A DNA stretch of 5,889 nt from Nitrospirota bacterium (GTDB lineage: Bacteria > Nitrospirota > Nitrospiria > Nitrospirales > Nitrospiraceae). The stretch lies in NCBI GenBank assembly GCA_016195505.1, contig JACPZN010000310.1:1-5889 (forward strand). Direction: 5' to 3'. Below the pieces are notes generated by a model. The model was not told the origin of the DNA. It ran no database searches and worked only from the letters and a program-made list of their open reading frames with translations. The position numbers and the translations under genes are program-made. Below, piece after piece: positions 1 to 5,285 of this stretch. Numbering within the stretch: the stretch's first letter is position 1; every line of letters starts with the position of its first letter.

Positions 1-498
1 ACGGTCGGCAGCAAGAACGTCGGCTTTACGAACGTGCTTCGCGTGTCGGGCAAGAGGGCCGGTCTCCTGACGTTGATCGGCGACATGGGCAAGGGGTGGG
101 CGATGGGTTTCGCGGCAACGCGGTTGTTGCAGGATGAATGGGCCATCTTGCTCGTCGCGCTCGCGCCGTTTCTTGGTCATCTCTTTTCGCCTTTTCTCGG
201 ATTCAAGGGCGGCAAGGGTGTGGCGACCGCACTTGGTTTAGTCCTCGGCGTAGCGCCGCTGATCGGACTCCTTCTCCTCCTCGCGTGGATCGGGGCTGTC
301 GCCCTGTGGCGCTACTCCTCCGGCGGTGCACTTACCGCCTTCGGGCTTTTTCCCCTCATCGCCTGGCTCGTTCATCCTACGGTTGGATTCATCCCCTTCT
401 CCGTCGTCGTGAGCGGACTCATTGTCATGAAGCATAGGGGGAATATCGAACGGCTATGGAATGGTACGGAGAGCAAGATCGGACAGAAAAAATCCTAA
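1..498 (+). CDS. plsY: Acyl-phosphate:glycerol-3-phosphate acyltransferase PlsY, 5'-truncated by window edge
   Basis: PlsY is an integral inner-membrane enzyme that moves the acyl group of acyl-phosphate to position 1 of glycerol-3-phosphate, the first step of phosphatidic acid synthesis. The open frame runs from base 1, so the true start lies upstream; the GTG at 34 falls inside a conserved motif and is not the start. Three family blocks are visible: GSKNVGFTNVLR near the left edge (usual form GSGNxGATN), GHLFSPFLGFKGGKGVAT around bases 175-230, and RYSSGG around 310-327. The C-terminal HRGNIERLWNGTESKIG also matches the family. Hydrophobic helices lie between the blocks. The first 30-40 residues appear to be missing. 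The first motif carries K for G and F for the A of GATN; the remaining blocks look intact, so the enzyme is probably active. It ends 22 bp before a strong promoter, so it is probably a separate transcription unit from the genes that follow. The family call is firm. Confidence 0.95.
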   Translation, partial: TVGSKNVGFTNVLRVSGKRAGLLTLIGDMGKGWAMGFAATRLLQDEWAILLVALAPFLGHLFSPFLGFKGGKGVATALGLVLGVAPLIGLLLLLAWIGAVALWRYSSGGALTAFGLFPLIAWLVHPTVGFIPFSVVVSGLIVMKHRGNIERLWNGTESKIGQKKS

Positions 499-519
499 GA
501 GGTGTAAGTGCCTACAAAA

Positions 520-548
520 TTGACTCTCCTCAGACCCCTTCATATAAT
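520..548 (+). promoter_or_regulatory. Near-consensus sigma70-type promoter of the downstream operon
   Basis: A -35 box TTGACT (520-525, five of six consensus) and a perfect -10 box TATAAT (543-548) are separated by exactly 17 bp. A start of transcription near 555-557 would leave a leader of about 30 nt before the ATG at 588. It lies in the only gap between plsY and the five-gene cluster, pointing into the cluster. There is no extended -10 TG and I see no clear operator palindrome around it. This suggests constitutive housekeeping-type expression of the cluster, which is an inference. Confidence 0.8.
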
Positions 549-587
549 AACTTCCCACAAGTGATTTGACTGCCTTTCCGGACACTC

Positions 588-968
588 ATGGCTTCCTTTA
601 CCAAGGAATCTCTCTCGGCGACATGGGGTAGGGTCCTTGCTGGGCTTTCCCATGCCTTCGCGACTAAAACAGATGCCGAGGTCTTCACTCTCGAAGATCT
701 TGAACTGCTTGAGCGGATTGCCGATGCGGTGGTGAAACGTGGCATGGCCGCGCCTGCGACGGTATTTCTGGAATCTCTCGGCCCCATGAATTTTCTTGGA
801 AGCCAGGCGCTGTACTTCCTCACTCCTATCCTTGAGTTTGCGTTCAACGTCAAGGAACTTGAACAAGTTGCCCGGCTCCTCCAACGACGCGATACGATTG
901 CTCGTCTCATCGCTCTCATCGAATCGAAGTCCGCTCCCGGCGCTCCACAGGGAGCGTCCGCTCAATGA
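588..968 (+). CDS. Conserved hypothetical 126-aa helical protein, first gene of the cluster
   Basis: I cannot assign a function or a named domain. The protein looks mostly alpha-helical and has no signal peptide. Residues 34-50 (TLEDLELLERIADAVVK) form an amphipathic helix. Residues 52-86 are the most conserved-looking block (GMAAPATVFLESLGPMNFLGSQ, then a hydrophobic run ALYFLTPILEFAF) and could be a membrane-associating hairpin or a buried helix pair. Residues 88-112 form a charged helix ending in RRDTIARLIALIE. The last 13 residues are an Ala/Gly/Pro/Ser tail. The ATG at 588 is the first start after an in-frame stop at 567 apart from a CTG at 570. It has only a weak GGA-type ribosome-binding site, but sits at a sensible distance from the promoter at 520-548. 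Its TGA overlaps the ATG of the next gene (ATGA), so the two are probably translationally coupled. From position it may be a small subunit or adaptor of the downstream membrane/ATPase proteins. Confidence 0.8.
   Translation: MASFTKESLSATWGRVLAGLSHAFATKTDAEVFTLEDLELLERIADAVVKRGMAAPATVFLESLGPMNFLGSQALYFLTPILEFAFNVKELEQVARLLQRRDTIARLIALIESKSAPGAPQGASAQ
939..958 (+). promoter_or_regulatory. RNA hairpin enclosing the mutL Shine-Dalgarno sequence
   Basis: Bases 941-946 (CGCTCC) and 951-956 (GGAGCG) pair perfectly around an ACAG tetraloop, and the stem extends to 939-958 with one G-U and one G-C pair. The mutL ribosome-binding site AGGGAG (949-954) lies in the loop and 3' arm, 10 nt before the ATG at 965. 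Ribosomes finishing the upstream 126-aa gene would melt the stem, so mutL translation may depend on translation of that gene. The pairing is seen directly; the regulatory role is inferred. Confidence 0.5.
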
Positions 969-2809
969 CCGCTGTGTCCCACGCCTCCAAGAAGCCAAAG
1001 ATCGACCATCCGTTGAATGTCATCGTCGCCACGGACTGCGGTAGCACGACGACCAAAGCTATTCTCATCGAGAGAGTCGGCAACGAGTATCGCCAGACAT
1101 TTCGTGGTGAGGCGCCGACGACGGTCGAGGCTCCGTTCGAGGATGTGACGCGAGGGGTACTGAATGCCATGGCGGAAATCGAAGAACTCTCCGGCCGCAA
1201 GATTCTGGATGGCGACAAGATCATCACACCGTGCCGCGACGCAACGACCGGTGTCGATATTTACATTTCGACCAGCAGCGCGGGCGGTGGGTTGCAGATG
1301 ATGGTCACAGGCGTCGTCCAGAACATGACGGGCGAGAGTGCGCAGCGCGCGGCGCTCGGCGCCGGCGCCATTGTGATTGACGTGCTCGCTTCGAATGATG
1401 GCCGGTTGCCGCATGAAAAGATCGAGCGCATCAGGACGATGCGCCCAGACATGATTCTGATGTCCGGTGGCACGGACGGCGGGGCGGTCACCCACGTGGT
1501 GGAGATGGCGGAGTACATTGCAGCGGCGGAGCCACGACCACGGTTTGGGGCCACCTATAAGCTTCCGTTGATCTATGCCGGGAACAAGGATGCCCAGGGG
1601 CAGGTCAAGAAGATCCTTGGTGAGAAGGCGGCGCTGGAAATGACGGATAACATTCGTCCGGTTCTAGAAAGGGAAAATCTGGCGCCGGCTCGTAATAAGA
1701 TCCACGATCTCTTTCTCGAACACGTCATGCAGCAAGCTCCCGGCTATAAAAAGTTGATCGACATGACAGGTGCGCCGATCATGCCGACACCGGCGGCCGT
1801 CGGTGTGATTATGGAGACGATCGCCAAGCGCGAGCATCTAAATCTTATTGGCGTGGATATTGGTGGGGCCACGACGGATGTATTCTCGGTCTTCGAGGGT
1901 GTCTTCAACCGAACGGTCAGCGCCAACCTGGGGATGTCTTACAGTATCTCCAATGTGCTCGCCGAAGCGGGACTGGCCAATATCATGCGATGGGTGCCCT
2001 TTACGATCGATGAACAGACACTCCGCAACCGGATCAAGAACAAGATGGTCCGGCCGACGACCGTGCCGCAAACCCTCGACGAACTACAAATTGAACAGGC
2101 GATCGCACGCGAAGCCCTCCGGCTGGCCTTGATTCACCACAAGTCGCTCGCCACAGGCTTGAAGGGTGTACAGCAGGAACGGACGATTTCCGATGTGTTC
2201 GAGCAGCAGACCTCCGGCAAGACGCTGATTGACATGCTGAAACTGGATCTGATCGTCGGCAGCGGCGGGATTCTTTCCCATGCTCCGCGCCGTATCCAAT
2301 CGATGTTGATGATGGTGGATGCCTACGAGCCGCTGGGCTTCACCCGGCTTTCGGTTGACAGTATCTTCATGATGCCGCATCTCGGCGTCCTATCGACGAT
2401 TGATGAGAAGGCCGCGACCGACGTGTTTGTGCGCGATTGCATGGTCTATCTGGGCACCTGCATTGCGCCGATCGGGCAAGGGAAAGACGGCGAACGTTGC
2501 GCCGACTACGGGATTACGTTTCCCGACGGAATGATCGTCAAGGATCAGCTCACGTTTGGCGAGTTGCGGCTTTTCCCGCTCGCGCTGGACCAGAAGGCAG
2601 TGATGACCATGCAGCCGGTGAAGCAGGTCAACCTCGGCGCGGGGCCTGGGACGCCTGTGACGCGCGAGATTCAAGGAGGCGTGGTTGGGCTGATGCTCGA
2701 TGGGCGAGGCCGCCCGTTGCAACTTCCGGCTGATCATCAGGCTCGTGTCGCGGCGCTTACGAAATGGTTCAAAGCAGTGGATCTCTATCCAGGCTCTCGT
2801 GACAAGTGA
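965..2809 (+). CDS. MutL/GlmL-family ASKHA ATPase, long form (614 aa)
   Basis: This is a cytosolic actin/Hsp70-fold nucleotide-binding protein of the MutL (GlmL, Pfam MutL) family, the type annotated as glutamate mutase accessory protein. The phosphate-1 loop is DCGSTTTKAIL (residues 24-34). SSAGGGLQMMVTG (104-116) and ILMSGGTDGGA (164-174) are family glycine motifs. The phosphate-2 loop is GVDIGGATTDVFSV (296-309), and the adenosine-type motif is VGSGGILSHAP (431-441). It is longer than clostridial GlmL (about 460 residues as I recall); roughly residues 480-614 form an extra C-terminal region with GGVVGLMLDGRGRPLQLP near the end. The ATG overlaps the upstream TGA and has an AGGGAG site. No mutase subunit (MutS/GlmS or MutE/GlmE) is adjacent, so a role in glutamate mutase is doubtful. 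It may instead drive or regulate the membrane proteins encoded downstream. Its last codons and stop lie inside a heptamer repeat array (from 2798), so the final SRDK residues are probably repeat-derived. Family assignment is firm; role is unknown. Confidence 0.9.
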   Translation: MTAVSHASKKPKIDHPLNVIVATDCGSTTTKAILIERVGNEYRQTFRGEAPTTVEAPFEDVTRGVLNAMAEIEELSGRKILDGDKIITPCRDATTGVDIYISTSSAGGGLQMMVTGVVQNMTGESAQRAALGAGAIVIDVLASNDGRLPHEKIERIRTMRPDMILMSGGTDGGAVTHVVEMAEYIAAAEPRPRFGATYKLPLIYAGNKDAQGQVKKILGEKAALEMTDNIRPVLERENLAPARNKIHDLFLEHVMQQAPGYKKLIDMTGAPIMPTPAAVGVIMETIAKREHLNLIGVDIGGATTDVFSVFEGVFNRTVSANLGMSYSISNVLAEAGLANIMRWVPFTIDEQTLRNRIKNKMVRPTTVPQTLDELQIEQAIAREALRLALIHHKSLATGLKGVQQERTISDVFEQQTSGKTLIDMLKLDLIVGSGGILSHAPRRIQSMLMMVDAYEPLGFTRLSVDSIFMMPHLGVLSTIDEKAATDVFVRDCMVYLGTCIAPIGQGKDGERCADYGITFPDGMIVKDQLTFGELRLFPLALDQKAVMTMQPVKQVNLGAGPGTPVTREIQGGVVGLMLDGRGRPLQLPADHQARVAALTKWFKAVDLYPGSRDK

Positions 2810-2889
2810 CGCGTAACGCGTGACAAGCAGGAGGGAAAACATGTTCCTGTTTGGCTCTGCTCGTTACGTGTCACGCGTCACCCGTCACG
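2798..2889. repeat. Inverted pair of heptamer arrays forming a long imperfect hairpin
   Basis: On the + strand four contiguous 7-mers run TGACAAG, TGACGCG, TAACGCG, TGACAAG (2800-2827). On the - strand four more run TGACGGG, TGACGCG, TGACACG, TAACGAG (from 2887 down to 2860). The arms 2798-2831 and 2856-2889 pair over 34 positions: 27 Watson-Crick, 3 G-U and 4 mismatches, with an unbroken 9-bp core (2806-2814 with 2873-2881) and a 24-nt loop. The left arm begins inside mutL and its stop codon TGA (2807-2809) sits in the core stem. No U-run follows, so it is not a typical intrinsic terminator. It could be a mobile-type palindromic repeat, an mRNA processing or stability element, or a slippage-expanded array. 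I recall similar TGACGCG/TGACGAG heptamers from Nitrospira genomes. Confidence 0.85.
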
Positions 2890-2897
2890 GTCGTTGA
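2841..2897 (+). CDS. Possible 18-codon leader ORF between mutL and the barrel-sandwich/KOW gene
   Basis: ATG at 2841 follows a strong Shine-Dalgarno sequence AGGAGGG (2829-2835) with a 5-nt spacer, the best ribosome-binding site in the window. The frame encodes MFLFGSARYVSRVTRHGR and stops with TGA at 2895-2897. That stop overlaps a TTG (2894) and lies 2 nt before the ATG (2900) of the next gene, which has no Shine-Dalgarno sequence of its own. The start lies in the loop of the heptamer hairpin and the second half of the peptide is encoded by the repeat, so the peptide itself is unlikely to be conserved. The likely role, if any, is to deliver ribosomes for reinitiation at the downstream start. 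It could also be a chance product of repeat insertion between an old ribosome-binding site and its gene. Confidence 0.4.
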   Translation: MFLFGSARYVSRVTRHGR

Positions 2898-2899
2898 GT

Positions 2900-4030
2900 A
2901 TGGCTCACAGTTATACACCAGGGTTGACCGTCACCGGCTGTACCGTCATTCGGCGGAGGCGTCAGTTGCCGCTGCCGGGAACGGTGCTGGTGAAGGCCGG
3001 TGATCTGGTTCAATCGAATCAGCCGGTGGCTCGGGCCGAGTTGCCGGGCAAGGTCTACCCGCTCAATCTAGCGAATCAGCTGGGGGTCGCACCTGACGAG
3101 ATCAAGGAGTACTTGATCAAGAAGGAAGGCGATGCTGTTCAGAAGGACGAAATCCTTGCGGAGAACAAACCCCTGATCAAGTGGTTCAAGACCGAAATTC
3201 GTTCGCCCGTGACAGGCAAGGTTGAATCGCTCTCGACGGTGACGGGGCAAGTCCTGTTGCGGGAACCGCCGCGCGTGCTCGAACTCCTTGGTTACGTGGA
3301 TGGGACGATTGTGGAGATCTACCCTCATCAGGGCGTCACCGTCGAAGCTACGTGCAGTTTGGTCCAAGGCATCTTCGGCATCGGAGGAGAAACATCGGGC
3401 AAGTTGGTTGTGGCCGTCACCTCTCCGGATCAAATGCTATCGCCGACTGATCTGAAGGCCGATATGAAGGGCAAGATCGTCGTCGGTGGGTCGTTCTTGT
3501 CGGCTGAGACGATGGCAAAAGCGAAAGAACTTGGCGTGGCGGGTCTCGTTGTCGGTGGCATTCATGACAAAGACTTGCGGGCTTTGTTGGGCTATGATCT
3601 TGGCGTCGCGATCACCGGCACGGAACAGGTGGGCTTCACGTTGGTTCTCACCGAAGGGTTTGGAACCATCCCGATGGCCCAGAAGACGTTCGTCTTGCTC
3701 TCTGCCCATACCGGTGAGAAGGCCTCGATTTCAGGCGCTACGCAGATCAGGGCCGGTGTCATTCGTCCCGAGATCATCATTCCACAGAAAGCAGGCAGAG
3801 TTGCGGGAGCTATCGCGGCGCTTCCTGCACGAGGCGGCATCCAAATCGGCGATCCTGTGCGCGTCATTCGCGATCCCCTGTTCGGGAAGATCGGGCAGGT
3901 GGCGGCGTTGCCGTCAGACTTGCAAAAGATTCCGACCGAAAGCGAAGTGCGTGTGCTGGAAGTGAAGTTTGCCGATGGATCGAAGGCGGTCATCCCTCGC
4001 ACAAATATCGAAGTGATTGAGGGCTCCTGA
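2900..4030 (+). CDS. Barrel-sandwich (biotinyl/lipoyl-like) protein with C-terminal KOW-like segment, 376 aa
   Basis: I do not recognise a named gene. There is no signal peptide or membrane helix, so it is probably cytosolic. The N-terminal part looks like a barrel-sandwich hybrid of the RnfC or biotinyl/lipoyl type, with LPGTVLVKAGDLVQSNQPVA (25-44), SPVTGKVESLSTVTGQVLL (102-120) and GYVDGTIVEIYPHQGVTVEA (131-150). I see no lysine in a standard biotin or lipoate context, so it is probably structural and unmodified. The middle (about 166-285) is a glycine-rich alpha/beta region (GKIVVGGSFLSAETMAKAKELGVAGLVVGG). The C-terminus has a KOW-like stretch, GDPVRVIRDPLFGKIGQVAAL (first G 317), and ends in VIPRTNIEVIE. 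ATG 2900 is chosen; TTG 2894, two codons upstream, is possible. Neither start has a Shine-Dalgarno sequence, and translation may come from the 18-codon ORF at 2841. Its stop is 4 nt before the next gene. It may be a soluble scaffold or carrier-like subunit of the complex (inference). Confidence 0.8.
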   Translation: MAHSYTPGLTVTGCTVIRRRRQLPLPGTVLVKAGDLVQSNQPVARAELPGKVYPLNLANQLGVAPDEIKEYLIKKEGDAVQKDEILAENKPLIKWFKTEIRSPVTGKVESLSTVTGQVLLREPPRVLELLGYVDGTIVEIYPHQGVTVEATCSLVQGIFGIGGETSGKLVVAVTSPDQMLSPTDLKADMKGKIVVGGSFLSAETMAKAKELGVAGLVVGGIHDKDLRALLGYDLGVAITGTEQVGFTLVLTEGFGTIPMAQKTFVLLSAHTGEKASISGATQIRAGVIRPEIIIPQKAGRVAGAIAALPARGGIQIGDPVRVIRDPLFGKIGQVAALPSDLQKIPTESEVRVLEVKFADGSKAVIPRTNIEVIEGS

Positions 4031-4034
4031 TAGA

Positions 4035-5285
4035 ATGTTGAAGCGCATTCTTTTCCTATCGGTATCCCTACTTTTAGCATGCTGTCTTTTTGTTGCAGCA
4101 CCAGAGGCTCAGGAACCGCTCTCGCCACCGCAAGACTTCCGTGTATTCGATACACCGAGCGACGGAGGAGGCAGTCTTACGGTTATTTGGCCTCCTGCTC
4201 CCTACGACTCGAAGGAGGTCCGCTACCAAGTTCTCTTGAGCGACGGGAAGAATAGTCTCGATCCTTCCAGCTTCAAGGTTGTCACCGAATTTGCTGCGAA
4301 CACGCGTTACCTCAAGGAGTCCAAGTGGCCCTGGTGGACGAGACCTGCCGCGCGAGACCAGCATCAATTCACGCTCAAGAACGGCAAAGGAGTCGAGCTG
4401 AAAGACGGCACCACATACCACGTGGCCTTGGCTGTGGTTTCGGGGGACCAGCGTGCGTTCACGGACGCAGTTCAGGCTACGCCCGAGCCGAATTGGATAA
4501 ACTGGAATCAAATTAACAACCTGTTTTTAGCGCTGTTGTTCGGCGGCATCGTGTTTTACGCCATCAGCATCGCCAAAAAACGGGAGATCTTCCTCCGGCG
4601 CATCCCGGGTCTTGATGCCGTGGATGAGGCGATCGGCCGGTCTACCGAGTTGGGCAAGCCGATCCTGTATCTGACCGGCGCCCACGATATGAGCGATCCC
4701 TCCACAATTGCGGCAGCGGTGATTCTCGGGCGGGTGGCAAAGCGCGCGGCCGGTTACGAGACGGACTTGCTTGTGCCTCATCGCGATCCGATTACCATGG
4801 CGGTCTGTCAGGAGATCACCAAGCAGGCCTACCTCGAAGCGGGAAAGCCAGACTTATTTAAAGAGGACGCGAACTTTTTCATCACGACCGATCAGTTCAG
4901 CTACACAGCGGCAGTCGACGGCATCATGTTGCGGAAAAAACCGGCGGCCAACTTCTTTATGGGTGCCTACTTTGCCGAGTCGTTGTTGCTCACCGAAACC
5001 GGTGCCAGCACTGGCGCCATCCAGATCGCCGGGACCGATTCCGATCACCAACTCCCGTTCTTTGTCACGACGTGTGATTATACCTTGATCGGGGAAGAGC
5101 TCTATGCCGCGAGCGCCTATCTCTCGCGGGAGCCGATTCAAGTCGGCACGTTGCTGGGACAAGATATCGGGAAGGCGCTGATCCTCGGCGTGCTGGCCGT
5201 GGGGACCCTTCTCGCCACAGCCGGTGTAGTCCTCGATGCGGAGTGGCCTCAACTGTTCCTGGATGTGTTTAAGGATGTGAAATGA
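4035..5285 (+). CDS. Membrane protein with FN3-like exported domain and DUF6754-like cytoplasmic domain, 416 aa
   Basis: The order is: N-terminal signal sequence (residues 1-25, MLKR then a hydrophobic run, possible cleavage after PEA); an FN3-like beta domain (about 31-150, PPQDFRVFDTPSDGGGSLTVIW through GTTYHVALAVVSGD); a membrane helix (160-180, INNLFLALLFGGIVFYAIS) followed by positive KKR; a soluble alpha/beta domain (about 183-375); and a second membrane helix (379-400). The positive-inside rule places the FN3 part outside the cytoplasm and the 183-375 domain inside. The inner domain carries well-ordered motifs: TGAHDMSDPSTIAAAVILGR (214-233), ITTDQFSYTAAVDGIM (283-298), GAYFAESLLLTETGA (310-324) and IAGTDSDHQLPFF (331-343). 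It resembles the family I recall as DUF6754; no function is known. ATG 4035 is used, with GAGGG at 4019-4023; a TTG at 4017 would overlap the previous gene. The stop overlaps the next ATG. LLAC at residues 13-16 is a weak lipobox alternative. Confidence 0.85.
   Translation: MLKRILFLSVSLLLACCLFVAAPEAQEPLSPPQDFRVFDTPSDGGGSLTVIWPPAPYDSKEVRYQVLLSDGKNSLDPSSFKVVTEFAANTRYLKESKWPWWTRPAARDQHQFTLKNGKGVELKDGTTYHVALAVVSGDQRAFTDAVQATPEPNWINWNQINNLFLALLFGGIVFYAISIAKKREIFLRRIPGLDAVDEAIGRSTELGKPILYLTGAHDMSDPSTIAAAVILGRVAKRAAGYETDLLVPHRDPITMAVCQEITKQAYLEAGKPDLFKEDANFFITTDQFSYTAAVDGIMLRKKPAANFFMGAYFAESLLLTETGASTGAIQIAGTDSDHQLPFFVTTCDYTLIGEELYAASAYLSREPIQVGTLLGQDIGKALILGVLAVGTLLATAGVVLDAEWPQLFLDVFKDVK

Noticed and set aside
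499..587. Cobalamin riboswitch or other structured leader, suggested by the link of MutL to B12 enzymes
   Set aside because: The gap is only 89 bp, is explained by the promoter, and leaves about 30 nt of leader, too short for a B12 riboswitch.
1358..1369. 12-bp perfect palindrome GGCGCCGGCGCC
   Set aside because: It encodes part of an Ala/Gly-rich stretch (LGAGAI) in mutL; codon choice at high GC explains it without a regulatory role.
962..1495. 177-aa open frame on the - strand inside mutL
   Set aside because: It lies wholly opposite a well-supported ATPase gene, and its translation is rich in His/Arg/Ala with no recognisable motif. It is a reading-frame shadow of GC-biased codons.
2798..2889. 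Rho-independent terminator between mutL and the next gene
   Set aside because: The stem is long and imperfect with a 24-nt loop and no T-run follows; the next gene also lacks an obvious promoter, so read-through is more likely.
2800..2889. CRISPR array
   Set aside because: The units are 7 bp, contiguous and inverted between arms, with no spacers.
4035..4110. Lipoprotein signal (LLAC at residues 13-16) in the DUF6754 protein
   Set aside because: The residue at -2 is Leu and a hydrophobic run continues after the cysteines, so an ordinary signal peptide with cleavage after PEA fits at least as well; left as an alternative only.
3592..4155. 187-aa open frame on the - strand across the end of the KOW gene
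   Set aside because: It spans two real genes in opposite sense, has no ribosome-binding site I can support and no domain-like pattern.
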